Source of the DNA: Actinomadura cremea
GTDB lineage: Bacteria; Actinomycetota; Actinomycetes; Streptosporangiales; Streptosporangiaceae
Assembly (NCBI RefSeq): GCF_014648495.1
Contig: NZ_BMRF01000037.1
Coordinates: 1-32,472, forward strand
Direction of reading: 5' to 3'
Length of the DNA stretch: 32,472 nt
Below, piece after piece: positions 15,308 to 23,140 of this stretch. The notes under the pieces were generated by a model that was not told the origin of the DNA, did not search any database, and saw nothing but the letters and a program-made list of their open reading frames with translations. Made by a program: the position numbers and the translations under genes. Every line of letters starts with the position of its first letter. The stretch's first letter is position 1.

Positions 15308-16885
15308 ATGAGGGTGTTTGTGCGCACAAAAACCGCCTTGGTAACCGGCCTGGTCGCCATGACCGCCACCATCCTTTCGGCCGCTCCACCGTCCGCCACC
15401 CCCCACGCCGCCGCGACCTCGCTCCACACGACATCGCCCCCCGCGGCGTCCGCCCACGTGGCGGCAGGTCGTTCGGGCGGTAGTTCTGGGGAGCTGTGGC
15501 TGGCGCGGCTGTTGGCGGAGTCCACCCGTGGCGGCGACGCGTGGCGGCACGTGCGTGTCCTTGACCGGATCGCCGCACGGAACGGCGGGGTGCGCGCCAC
15601 CGGTACGCCGGGGTTCGCGGCCTCCGCGCGGTACGCCGCCAAGGTCCTCACAGCCGCCGGCTACCGCGTTCACCAGCAGCAAGTGCCGTACACCGACTAT
15701 CGGGTCGACGCGGAGAGCGCGACGGTGACCGCGCCCGCCGCCCGGCAGGTGCGCGCGCTGGTCATGCGCTGGTCGCCCGTCACCCCGCCCGGCGGTCTCG
15801 ACGCCCACCTCGTCGTGCCCCGGGCCACGACGGGCGATGCCGCCGGATGCGCCGCCGCCGACTACGACGGGCTGCCCGTGGCCGGATCCATCGTGCTCGT
15901 ACGGCGCGGATCCTGCGGCTACACGGCACAGCAGCGCGTCGCCGCCGAGCTCGGCGCGCGGGCGATGCTGATCTACCTGTCCACGCCGAGTCCGGACAAC
16001 ATCTACCGGCTGCACGCGTTCGACCCGCAGGCGTTCACCATCCCGGTGGCCAGCGTCACGCAGGCGCAGGCCGAACAGCTCGCCCGGGAGGCCGCGCAGC
16101 ACCAGGTGCGGCTGCGTCTCGACCTACGCGGGCACGAGGTCGCGGGAGTCACCACCAACCTGTTCGCCGAGACGCGCGGCGGCGGCGACGGCCGCACCGT
16201 CATGGCCGGCGCCCATCTGGACAGCGTGACCGAAGCACCCGGGATCAACGACAACGCCGCCGCGGCCGCCGCGCTGATGGCGACCGCGCTGCGGCTGGCT
16301 CCCCATCAGGACAAGGTGCGCCACAAAGTACGGTTCGCGCTGTGGGGGGCCGAGGAGCTCATCGACGTCGGCTCCTACCACTACGTGCGCAACCTGCCAC
16401 CGGCCGAACGCGCCAAGATCGCGCTCTACCTCAACTTCGAGCTGATCGCCGCGCCGAACGGGGTGCGGTTCGTTCTCGACGGGGATGCGAGCGAGCAGCC
16501 GCCGGGCACCCCGCCGGGTCCGGCGGGTTCGCAGGTCGTGGAGAAGGTCTTCAAGGACTACTTCGACCATGCCGGACTCCCCTACGAAAGCCACGACCTG
16601 CGGGCCGTCGGCTCCGACCACGAGCCGTTCATGGCCGCGGGCATCCCGGTCGGCGGCCTGAACGGCGGCGTCCTCGGGGTCAAGACCGCCGCGCAGGCGG
16701 CGCGGTTCGGCGGGACGGCCGGGCGGCTGTACGACCCCTGCTACCACCAGCCATGCGACACGATCGGCAACCTCGACCGCCGGGCTCTCGGCGAGAACGT
16801 GCCCGCCATCGCGTGGGCCGTGGGCCGCTTCGCCCTCGACGTCTCCGACCTGCCCGCCGCCGGCGTCCGGGAGCAGCGACCATGA
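15308..16885 (+). CDS. Secreted M28-family aminopeptidase with PA domain
   Basis: The 525-residue product has a signal peptide (MRVFVRTKTALVTGLVAM..., cleavage near SAAPPSA), a PA (protease-associated) insert around residues 165-290 (VAGSIVLVRRGSCGYTAQQR), and an M28 zinc domain. Zinc-site residues are His303 and Asp305 (AHLDS), Asp315 (INDNA), the catalytic pair Glu349-Glu350 (WGAEEL), and His438 (GSDHEPF). The fifth ligand, usually Asp in LNFD, is Glu378 (LNFE). M28 enzymes of this type remove N-terminal residues from peptides outside the cell. It could trim Met-Arg from cross-linked MRYLH; this is inferred from position. GGAG lies six bases before the ATG. It overlaps the next gene by four bases. 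Confidence 0.9.
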   Translation: MRVFVRTKTALVTGLVAMTATILSAAPPSATPHAAATSLHTTSPPAASAHVAAGRSGGSSGELWLARLLAESTRGGDAWRHVRVLDRIAARNGGVRATGTPGFAASARYAAKVLTAAGYRVHQQQVPYTDYRVDAESATVTAPAARQVRALVMRWSPVTPPGGLDAHLVVPRATTGDAAGCAAADYDGLPVAGSIVLVRRGSCGYTAQQRVAAELGARAMLIYLSTPSPDNIYRLHAFDPQAFTIPVASVTQAQAEQLAREAAQHQVRLRLDLRGHEVAGVTTNLFAETRGGGDGRTVMAGAHLDSVTEAPGINDNAAAAAALMATALRLAPHQDKVRHKVRFALWGAEELIDVGSYHYVRNLPPAERAKIALYLNFELIAAPNGVRFVLDGDASEQPPGTPPGPAGSQVVEKVFKDYFDHAGLPYESHDLRAVGSDHEPFMAAGIPVGGLNGGVLGVKTAAQAARFGGTAGRLYDPCYHQPCDTIGNLDRRALGENVPAIAWAVGRFALDVSDLPAAGVREQRP

Positions 16886-17943
16886 CGACGTATCCCCGGG
16901 CCATCGAATCGCTGAGGGATCCGCCCGCCGCCTACCCGCCGTCGGCGCCGATGGGGCTCGGCTTCGACGTCGATGCGCTGCGCGCCGACCTCGACCTGCT
17001 GCGGCACCAGCGGTGGCGCGCCCAGCGCGCTTACAGCCAGGACGGCGCCGCCACGGAGTCCGGCGTGGACTGGCGCATCCTGCCGCTGCGCAGCGTCGGC
17101 GGCGATCCGGGACGGACCGACCCGGGCGGTGCGGGCCTGACCGACTTCGCCGACACCCCGTGGCTGGCCGAAGCCCCGGCCCTCGCACAGGTCATCGACG
17201 CCCTGCCGGCGCCGGTCCGGGGCGTACGGCTGATCGCCCTGGGCGCGGGTGCGACCGTGCACGAGCACCGCGACTACAAGTACGGGTTCGAACGCGGGCT
17301 CCTGCGGCTGCATGTGCCGATCGACACCAACCCGGACGCCGTCGTGGTCATCGACGGCGTGTCCGAGCACTGGACGGCGGGACGGTTGTGGTTCGGCGAC
17401 TTCGGCCGAAGGCACTACGTGGCCAACGGCGGGGACCGCCCTCGGGTGCACATGGTGCTCGACTGCCTGGTCAGCCGCGAGGTCGTCGGGTTGTTCCCGG
17501 ACGAGTTCCTGGAGCTGCTGCCGCTGAGCGAGGTGATGTTCGCCCGCGATCCGGTGCCGCTCACCGCGTCCGAACGCGACCGGCTGTGCTGCCGGTTCCG
17601 GCTGCCGGGCGACTTCGCGCAGTGGTCGGAGGAGGAGGTCGAGGCCAGGCCCGACAGCGACGCCGCGGTCCTCGTGCACGAGGACCGGCTCGTCCTCGCC
17701 ATCGACGGCGAGCCCGCCTTCGGCCTGGTGCATCTCGGGCTGGGCGAGTTCCGCCTCGACGGCTGGAGCGAGGAACGCACCATCGCCATCGAGTCCACCG
17801 GCCAGGTGCGGATCAGGGAACGCGCCGGCCGCGCTCTCCGCGAGTGGGCACGCCCGGCACAGCTCACCCACGGCGGTCGGACGACGCCGGCCACGCACGG
17901 TCGTCCGACGACGCGCCCTCATTCCGACCAGACAGGCAGGTGA
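16882..17943 (+). CDS. Aspartyl/asparaginyl beta-hydroxylase-type Fe(II)/2-oxoglutarate dioxygenase
   Basis: The 353-residue product has the AspH-like core at residues 115-205: a HEHRD motif (His127, His129, Asp131), RLHVPI with His144, the segment WTAGRLWFGDFGRRHYVANG with His178, and the Arg-rich DRPRVH that can bind 2-oxoglutarate. His129-x-Asp131 with His178 would make the iron facial triad. The C-terminal 120 residues are a separate region I do not recognise, ending in a Thr/His/Arg-rich tail. Family members hydroxylate the beta-carbon of Asp, Asn or His in peptides. Its place in an operon with the peptidase, a methyltransferase and, further on, a sulfotransferase suggests hydroxylation of the MRYLH-derived peptide. 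The start ATG overlaps the peptidase stop. Confidence 0.85.
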   Translation: MTTYPRAIESLRDPPAAYPPSAPMGLGFDVDALRADLDLLRHQRWRAQRAYSQDGAATESGVDWRILPLRSVGGDPGRTDPGGAGLTDFADTPWLAEAPALAQVIDALPAPVRGVRLIALGAGATVHEHRDYKYGFERGLLRLHVPIDTNPDAVVVIDGVSEHWTAGRLWFGDFGRRHYVANGGDRPRVHMVLDCLVSREVVGLFPDEFLELLPLSEVMFARDPVPLTASERDRLCCRFRLPGDFAQWSEEEVEARPDSDAAVLVHEDRLVLAIDGEPAFGLVHLGLGEFRLDGWSEERTIAIESTGQVRIRERAGRALREWARPAQLTHGGRTTPATHGRPTTRPHSDQTGR

Positions 17944-17950
17944 CTCGCAC

Positions 17951-18724
17951 ATGTCCTCCTCCGCCCGGGTCGCTCCGCTCGGCACCGACCCGTACGCCTT
18001 CCAGCCCGGTTACTACGATCTCTTCCGCGCCTCCCGTGGAGAGGGCGCCCTCCCCGACCCCCGGTTCTTCGCCGGCCGCGCACCCCGGGGTGGACACGCG
18101 CTGGAGATCGGCGCGGGTACCGGCCGGATCACGCTGGCCGTGGCCGAGCGAGCCGCCACCGTACTGTGCCTGGAGCGGTCCGCCACCATGCGCGCGGTGC
18201 TGCTGGCCAAGCTCGCCGAACGCACGCACCTGCGCGCCCGCGTCACCGTGCTCGACCGCGCGGCGCCCCACTTCGACCTGGCCCGCCGCTTCGACTTCGT
18301 GTACCTGGCGGGTGTGCTGGAGCACGTGCCGCACCACGAACGGCCCGCGCTCTTCGAGGCGATCGCCGACCACCTGGCCGAGGACGGCGAGGTGGCGATG
18401 GACATGGTGCTGGCGGAACCCGTACCGGACTGGCCCGAGCACGTCGCCGACGAGGCCACCCTCGGCGACTGCCGGTACGAGATGTCATGCGAGGCGCGGC
18501 CCGACGGCGACGACCGGGCGCACCTGCGGTTCGTCTACCGCACGTACCACCAAGGCGATCTGGTGGCGACCGAAGTGGTGGAACGCGCCCACTACCTGCA
18601 CCGGCCGGACGCCGTCGTCGCCGACCTGGCGGCGGCCGGGCTGACCCCGACGGCCGGAACAGCCCTTCACCCCGTCGCCAACGGCGAAGACCCCGGCACT
18701 CTGGTCGCCCGCCCTACGACCTGA
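17951..18724 (+). CDS. Class I SAM-dependent methyltransferase
   Basis: The 257-residue product has the SAM-binding motif I ALEIGAGTGRITL, an acidic end of strand 2 (VLCLERSATM), motif II region LARRFDFVYLAGVLEHVPHH and a C-terminal beta domain. The acceptor may be N or O; the sequence does not say. AGGTG lies seven bases before the ATG, and only seven bases separate it from the dioxygenase stop, so both are co-transcribed. In a cross-linked peptide pathway it could methylate the tyrosine phenol, the imidazole or a terminus, as a methyltransferase does in the related cittilin pathway. This is inference. Confidence 0.9.
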   Translation: MSSSARVAPLGTDPYAFQPGYYDLFRASRGEGALPDPRFFAGRAPRGGHALEIGAGTGRITLAVAERAATVLCLERSATMRAVLLAKLAERTHLRARVTVLDRAAPHFDLARRFDFVYLAGVLEHVPHHERPALFEAIADHLAEDGEVAMDMVLAEPVPDWPEHVADEATLGDCRYEMSCEARPDGDDRAHLRFVYRTYHQGDLVATEVVERAHYLHRPDAVVADLAAAGLTPTAGTALHPVANGEDPGTLVARPTT

Positions 18725-18765
18725 CCGACCCAAACGTCATCCACTTCATCCTGAGGAGAGTTCGC

Positions 18766-19524
18766 GTGCAGGTCATCGGCGTCGGTTTCCTCCGAACGGG
18801 TACGACTTCACTCGCGCTGGCACTCGACCGGCTCGGGTACGGCCCGTGCTACAACATGCGGGTCCTCAACGCCGAACCGGAGCGCGCCGCCGACTGGGCC
18901 GCCGCGATGGACGGGCGGACGGTGGACTGGGGGAAGGTGTTCGCGGGCTACGGCTGCTCCGTCGGCTCGCCGGGCACCGCGTTCTGGCGCGACATCGTTG
19001 ACGCGTTCCCGGACGCCAAGGTGGTGCTCACCGTCCGCGATCCGCAACGCTGGTACGACAGCGCCGCGCAGACCATGTCCGCGGTGCTCGCCAGGCCGCC
19101 GCTCCTGGTGCGGGTGCTGAGCTGGCGAGGCCCGCGCCGACCCGATCCCGAAGCGGAGGTCCTCGACCGCGTGCAGCGGACGACGTGGCAACGCGAGATC
19201 GGCGGGGCGTTCGGCGAGCGTGCGGAGATGGCCGAAAGATTCGAACGGCATGTCGCCGAAGTGAGGGCGCACGTGCCCGAAGACCGGCTGCTGGTGTTGG
19301 AGGTCAAGGACGGATGGGCGCCGTTGTGCGCCTTCCTCGGCCTACCGGTCCCCGACGGGCCGTTCCCCCGGGAGAACGACGCGGCCACGTTCAAGCGCCG
19401 GCAGCGGCAGGCCCTGAAGAGAACGCTGGCCCCTCGGATCCTCGCCACCACCGCGATCGCGACCGGTGCCGCGATCACCTGGGCAGTACACCGCAGACGG
19501 CGCCCAAGCCGACCCAACAGGTAA
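18766..19524 (+). CDS. Sulfotransferase family protein with C-terminal membrane anchor
   Basis: The 252-residue product begins VQVIGVGFLRTGTTSLALAL, with the PAPS 5'-phosphosulfate loop RTGTTS. VVLTVRDPQRWYDSAAQ supplies the 3'-phosphate-binding Arg and Ser. This is the Sulfotransfer_4-like layout. A hydrophobic segment near the end (ILATTAIATGAAITWAVHRR) followed by basic residues suggests a tail anchor. The GTG start was chosen because GAGGAGA precedes it at six bases. It is 41 bases after the methyltransferase gene and probably in the same operon. It could transfer sulfate to the Tyr hydroxyl or to a hydroxyl made by the dioxygenase. Many actinomycetes have members of this family of unknown role, so the pathway link is tentative. 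Confidence 0.85.
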   Translation: MQVIGVGFLRTGTTSLALALDRLGYGPCYNMRVLNAEPERAADWAAAMDGRTVDWGKVFAGYGCSVGSPGTAFWRDIVDAFPDAKVVLTVRDPQRWYDSAAQTMSAVLARPPLLVRVLSWRGPRRPDPEAEVLDRVQRTTWQREIGGAFGERAEMAERFERHVAEVRAHVPEDRLLVLEVKDGWAPLCAFLGLPVPDGPFPRENDAATFKRRQRQALKRTLAPRILATTAIATGAAITWAVHRRRRPSRPNR

Positions 19525-19623
19525 CCCGAAGGCCGAAGGTGACCGTGATCGCCCGCCCCTTTTACGCCTTCTTCTCGGATCCACCGCTCATACCCGGCCT
19601 CCGCCACTGTCGTGGACGACTGT

Positions 19624-19932
19624 TCAATCGCTGACCTTGCTGCGGGACTGGTACAGCAGGTCCCGGTACTCGGGGTGGCGGGCGATCCAGCCCGCGAAGA
19701 AGGGACAGGTCGGCAGTACCCCCAGGCCCGCGGCCCGTGCCTCGTCAAGGGCGGTGCGGACCAGAGCGGAGCCGACTCCCCTGCCCTCGTACTCCGGCGC
19801 GACCTCGGTGTGCACGAACGCGACGAGTTCCGTCGTACGGATGTACTCCGCGACGCCCGCGACCTCGGGCTCTCCGTCGACGCGGGCCTCGTAGCGCTTC
19901 GCCTCGGGCACGTCGCTCACTTCGACCGCCAT
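19624..19932 (-). CDS. GNAT-family N-acetyltransferase (YjdJ-like, small)
   Basis: The 102-residue product is a minimal GNAT fold: VAGVAEYIRTTELVAFVHTE, then VAPEYEGRGVGSALVRTALD with the acetyl-CoA loop EGRGVGSAL, and the C-terminal VLPTCPFFAGWIARHPEYRD, which is typical of the small YjdJ/Acetyltransf_CG group. The substrate is unknown. GGAGG lies five bases upstream of the ATG at 19930-19932; the open frame continues 32 codons upstream without support. It runs convergent to the sulfotransferase gene. A 16-base palindrome overlaps a possible -35 element (TTGATT, 17 bases, TAGTGT) in front of it. A decayed relative lies at 21492-21737. Confidence 0.9.
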   Translation of the reverse strand: MAVEVSDVPEAKRYEARVDGEPEVAGVAEYIRTTELVAFVHTEVAPEYEGRGVGSALVRTALDEARAAGLGVLPTCPFFAGWIARHPEYRDLLYQSRSKVSD

Positions 19933-19981
19933 ATGTCCTCCTTCTGGGTCGGTCGACCAAGCCGTCACACTAATCCAACTT

Positions 19982-19997
19982 AGTTGATGAATCAACT
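19982..19997. promoter_or_regulatory. 16-base palindrome, operator candidate (GNAT promoter)
   Basis: AGTTGATGAATCAACT has perfect 7-base arms around GA. It is 50 bases upstream of the GNAT start and overlaps a possible -35 hexamer. The size and symmetry suit a MarR- or TetR-type repressor. A degenerate copy (13 of 16 identical) lies at 20099-20114. Confidence 0.6.
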
Positions 19998-20031
19998 TCT
20001 TGCATCCGACCTTCCCAGGTTGCGGCACGTA

Positions 20032-20045
20032 GATGACATGTCATC
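20032..20045. promoter_or_regulatory. 14-base perfect palindrome in the GNAT/pirin intergenic region
   Basis: GATGACATGTCATC reads the same on both strands. It lies between the two related palindromes and belongs to neither in sequence. It is an operator candidate for an unknown dimeric regulator. Confidence 0.45.
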
Positions 20046-20098
20046 CAGAGGCCCGCCCGGCCGCATGACCGAGCCCGCGAGGGGCGTCCCGGAACAAA

Positions 20099-20114
20099 AG
20101 TTGACGCATCATCT
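20099..20114. promoter_or_regulatory. Degenerate copy of the 16-base palindrome (pirin side)
   Basis: AGTTGACGCATCATCT matches the site at 19982-19997 in 13 of 16 positions. It contains TTGACG, a good -35 hexamer reading towards the pirin gene, so a bound repressor could block that promoter. The start codon of pirin lies about 230 bases downstream, with no gene between that I can support. Confidence 0.45.
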
Positions 20115-20347
20115 ATCATCTGGCTGATCGTCCATAACGGCCGAGGGCCGTGCGCCGACGAGGAATGCGAGGCGCCGCTCATGCAGACGTCCGTCGTGAC
20201 GGGTGGCAAGCCGGGACGTCACCGGCCGACGAGGAACGCCGGGCCCGGCTCGGCTCGGCCGGCGCCTGGACGCACGATCGGGCGGCGGACGGATCAGCCG
20301 GGAACGGACGGTCGCATTCGCGCCCGCGAGGCAGAAGGGATACCGCA

Positions 20348-21400
20348 ATGACCAACCCAGAGGCTCGCCCGGCTCCCCGCGTGTGCGCCGAGGGCGGCCT
20401 GCCGGGGCCGTGGGCGGAATGCGAGGGCAGGGCCCCGGTCGAGATCATCAGCGCCCGTGCCGTGCCGCTGGGCGGGCAGCGCGCGATGAACGTGCGCCGC
20501 ACACTGCCGCAACGGCGGCGTTCGCTGATCGGAGCGTGGTGCTTCGTCGACCATTACGGGCCGGACGACGTGGCCGCCACCGGCGGGATGGACGTGGCGC
20601 CGCACCCGCACACCGGATTGCAGACGGTCAGTTGGTTGTTCGAAGGGGCCATCGCCCACATCGACTCCGGCGGCAACAGCGCGGACGTCCTCCCCGGGGA
20701 GATGAACCTGATGACGGCCGGGGCCGGCATCTGCCACTCCGAGACCTCGACCGCGGCCACCGGCCGGCTCCACGGGGTGCAGCTCTGGCTCGCCATGCCG
20801 GAGAAGGTCCGTCACAGCGGGGAACGCGGGTTCGAGCGTTTCGTGCCCGAACCCGTCGAATTCGCCGGGGGGTCCGCGCTGGTCTTCCTCGGTTCGCTTC
20901 TGGGTTCGCGGTCGCCGGTGCGCACGTACACGCCGCTGGTGGGGGCCGAACTCCGGCTCGCCCCCGGCGCTGAGATCGAGTTCGAGGCCGACCCCGGGTT
21001 CGAACACGGACTCCTGGTGGACACGGGCGAGTCCGTCACGCTCGAAGGCGTGCACGTGCCCAAGGACGCCGTGGGCTACACCGGGGTGGGGTCGGAGACA
21101 CTGCGCATCGCCAACGGTGGTGGTGAACCGGCCAGGCTCATGCTCCTGGGAGGCGCCCCCTTCGGCGAGGAGGTCGTCATGTGGTGGAACTTCCTGGGCC
21201 GCTCGACGGACGAGATCAGGCGGTACCGGGAGGAGTGGGAGAACCACGGCGAGCGGTTCGGGCGCGTCGAGGGTTACGTGGGACACGGCGGCCCGGGGAA
21301 GAACCGCGACGGGATGGCGAGAATACCGGCCCCGGAGCTGCCCCAGGTCCGGATGCGGCCGAGGAAGAACCCCCCACCACACGCACGGTTCGACGGCTGA
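20348..21400 (+). CDS. Pirin family protein
   Basis: The 350-residue bicupin has the metal-binding set of pirins in the N-terminal cupin: His86 and His88 (PHPHTGLQ), His130 and Glu132 (GICHSE). The core segment VSWLFEGAIAHIDSGGN and the C-terminal region (LLGGAPFGEEVVMWWNFLGR) are also typical. Bacterial pirins include quercetin 2,3-dioxygenases and redox-linked regulators of central metabolism; the actual function here cannot be read from the sequence. The ATG at 20348 is preceded by AGAAGGG. A frame extension of 66 codons upstream is Arg/Gly-rich and not taken. The neighbouring GNAT may share its regulator through the paired palindromes. Confidence 0.92.
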   Translation: MTNPEARPAPRVCAEGGLPGPWAECEGRAPVEIISARAVPLGGQRAMNVRRTLPQRRRSLIGAWCFVDHYGPDDVAATGGMDVAPHPHTGLQTVSWLFEGAIAHIDSGGNSADVLPGEMNLMTAGAGICHSETSTAATGRLHGVQLWLAMPEKVRHSGERGFERFVPEPVEFAGGSALVFLGSLLGSRSPVRTYTPLVGAELRLAPGAEIEFEADPGFEHGLLVDTGESVTLEGVHVPKDAVGYTGVGSETLRIANGGGEPARLMLLGGAPFGEEVVMWWNFLGRSTDEIRRYREEWENHGERFGRVEGYVGHGGPGKNRDGMARIPAPELPQVRMRPRKNPPPHARFDG

Positions 21401-21491
21401 CCGACCCGGCCGGCGCTCGCCCCGCCGCGTCCCGCGGAACGCTGTGCCCACCCACCGGGTAGGACACCATTCCCACGGAGAGGTACCCGAA

Positions 21492-21737
21492 GTGACCGAA
21501 CAACGGATCGACAGAACGGGCGCCCCGTACTTATCGCGCTCGACGAGACACGCGCCATCAGCGCCTACACCGTGAGCCTGGACGACGGAACCCTCGCCGG
21601 CCGCGCGGACATCGTCGACCCGCCGGAGGCCGACGGCGAGCGCGTCCTCTTCGACACCGAGATCGCCGAGGAGTTCGGCGGTCGTGGCCTGGCGGGGCTC
21701 CTCGTCCGCCTCGCTGAGGGTTGCACCGCCGTCGGTT
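21492..21737 (+). pseudogene. Decayed small GNAT acetyltransferase
   Basis: A GTG start at 21492 with AGAGG upstream opens a frame that stops after 27 residues. One base away, another frame reads LIALDETRAISAYTVSLDDG, then later DTEIAEEFGGRGLAGLLVRL. This is the same small GNAT family as the gene at 19624-19932, with its acetyl-CoA loop GGRGLAGLL. The C-terminal PxCPF part is missing and replaced by unrelated sequence. So there is at least one frameshift near 21530 and a truncated 3' end. Confidence 0.75.
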
Positions 21738-21754
21738 CCCGTCGAGTAGGTGAG

Positions 21755-21775
21755 GTGTCAACGGTTCGTTACACT
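21755..21775 (+). promoter_or_regulatory. marR-type gene promoter with overlapping imperfect palindrome
   Basis: GTGT-C-AACG and CGTTACAC form 8-base arms with one bulged C around GTT. The right arm runs into TACACT (21770-21775), a plausible -10 hexamer. The ATG at 21782 is seven bases beyond it, so the mRNA may be leaderless. An autorepressor site here would match usual MarR control. Confidence 0.45.
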
Positions 21776-21781
21776 GCGCCC

Positions 21782-22249
21782 ATGAACGCGACGCCACGCT
21801 GGCTCGATCCGGAGGAGAAGGCCGCCTGGGACAGCTTCATCCGCATGCAGGAGACGCTCATCGGACGGCTGTCCCGCCTCGTCCAGGCCGACTCCGGGAT
21901 GTCCGCCTCCGACTACATCGTGCTCGCCAAGCTCACCGAAACGGGCGGCGGGCGGATGCGCATTCTTGAACTGGCCAAACTCCTGGAGTGGGAGAAAAGC
22001 CGGATGTCCCACCAGACCACGCGGATGAAGAAGCGCGGGCTCGTGGCCAGGGAGGAATGCCCCGATGACGCACGCGGAGCGTTCATCGTCGCCACTCCGG
22101 CCGGCTACAGGGCGATCGAGGACGCCGCGCCCGTACACGTCGAGCACGTCCGCCGTCTGTTCATCGACGCCCTGACCCCGAACCAGCTCAGCACATTCGC
22201 CCGGCTCTCCAAGCGTGTCTCCGACCACATGGAGAAGCAGCCGGACTGA
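21782..22249 (+). CDS. MarR-family transcriptional regulator
   Basis: The 155-residue product has the winged helix-turn-helix of MarR proteins. Helices 3-4 are LELAKLLEWEKSRMSHQTTR, and the wing follows as MKKRGLVAREECPDDARGAF with the usual Asp-Arg pair. A long C-terminal dimerisation helix ends in LSKRVSDHMEKQ. An N-terminal segment WLDPEEKAAWDSFIRMQETL is typical of actinomycete members. It probably represses its own gene and perhaps neighbours in response to a small ligand. No Shine-Dalgarno sequence precedes the ATG; see the promoter entry. Confidence 0.92.
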   Translation: MNATPRWLDPEEKAAWDSFIRMQETLIGRLSRLVQADSGMSASDYIVLAKLTETGGGRMRILELAKLLEWEKSRMSHQTTRMKKRGLVAREECPDDARGAFIVATPAGYRAIEDAAPVHVEHVRRLFIDALTPNQLSTFARLSKRVSDHMEKQPD

Positions 22250-22460
22250 ACGGGCGATCCGGGGTATCCCGCGCAGAGCGGTCCCTCGTCGGTGTCGCTC
22301 TGCGTCACGTCACGTCACCGCACCACGGCACGTCCGGCGCCACCGCGGTGAACTTACGGCGCATCAGAACGGCGTGGACGGGTCCTGGCGCCTCAGTGGC
22401 CTGCGCCGTTCGGGTGCCCCGCCCGGCCTCCGAGCGGAGGCGCGACGGTGGGCCACCAGC

Positions 22461-22606
22461 AAGTACGCCGAGCGCGGCGGCAGCGGTGAATTCACCACGA
22501 TCCATCCCGCCGACGAGCGGGTTCTCGAACAGGCGCTGCGCGAACTCGGCGGCATGCTGGAAGGGCAGCGGGCCCCGATATTCTGAGTGATCTCCGCTGG
22601 GAGATT
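22461..22606 (+). pseudogene. Fragment of a class III lanthipeptide synthetase (LanKC)
   Basis: One frame reads KYAERGGSGEFTTIHPADER, then VLEQALRELGGMLEGQR. After a missing G near 22571 the next frame continues GPDILSDLRW. Joined, this matches the N-terminal lyase-side region of LanKC enzymes, in which GKFxTxYPxDD is followed by LEGxxGPYILSDLRY. Only about 48 residues remain. There is no start, no kinase or cyclase domain, and no precursor gene nearby. After LRWE the sequence passes directly into an acyl-CoA ligase fragment. The family recognition is from memory of the motif. Confidence 0.65.
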
Positions 22607-22778
22607 CCAGCCGGCCGATCCGGCGGCGCCGCCCGCCGTCCGGGAGGTCGCCGCCTACGCGAAGGGCCGGCTGGCGGCGTACAAGGTCCCGAAGACGGTC
22701 GAGCCGGTCGAGGCGATTCCCCGCAGCGCGGCGACGAAGGTCAATCGTGGACGGCTCGTGGCGGCGCGCGGTGGGTGA
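22607..22778 (+). pseudogene. C-terminal fragment of an acyl-CoA synthetase (AMP-dependent ligase)
   Basis: The frame reads VREVAAYAKGRLAAYKVPKT and then VEPVEAIPRSAATKVNRGRL to a stop at 22778. LAAYKVPK and IPRSAATKVNR are the A10 region of acyl/aryl-CoA ligases, with the catalytic lysine in TKVNR. All the rest of the enzyme (about 450 residues) is missing, so the fragment cannot work. Confidence 0.75.
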
Positions 22779-22788
22779 GGACCCGAGA

Positions 22789-23106
22789 ATGCGCACCCTG
22801 CGCAGCGTCCCGGACGAGGCGCGGGTCGGGACGCGTCGCGGCAGTTGGCTGTGGGGCATCACCCAGCCGGTCGATCCAGGGGTGACCGGTGAGTTGCGGC
22901 GGCGCCTCGGGACCGCCGCCGCCGACCACGAGGTGTTCACCGCGTGGCGCTGTGAGATCCGCCCCCGGCCGTGCGCCGTCGAGGAGGCAAGGCGGGCTTG
23001 GCGGGCCGCCGTCCGGCAGTGGGTGACGGCGAGGCCGGCACTACCTGAGCAGCGCGATGCCGGAGACCGGCGCACGTGGGCCTCCTCGGGGGGCGGTTCA
23101 GCGTGA
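22789..23106 (+). CDS. Possible small hypothetical protein
   Basis: A 105-residue frame (MRTLRSVPDEARVGTRRGSW...) contains LWGITQPVDPGVTGELRRRL and AVEEARRAWRAAVRQWVTAR, which look moderately protein-like. It has no convincing ribosome site. The region lies behind two gene fragments, and a long antisense frame covers it. It may be another remnant. I recognise no family. Confidence 0.25.
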   Translation: MRTLRSVPDEARVGTRRGSWLWGITQPVDPGVTGELRRRLGTAAADHEVFTAWRCEIRPRPCAVEEARRAWRAAVRQWVTARPALPEQRDAGDRRTWASSGGGSA

Positions 23107-23140
23107 TCCGGCACGCCATGGGCCGATTGTGGTACCAATA

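Noticed and set aside
20150-20347. N-terminal extension of the pirin frame
   Set aside because: It is Arg/Gly-rich with no cupin features, and the ATG at 20348 has a ribosome site and fits the family start.
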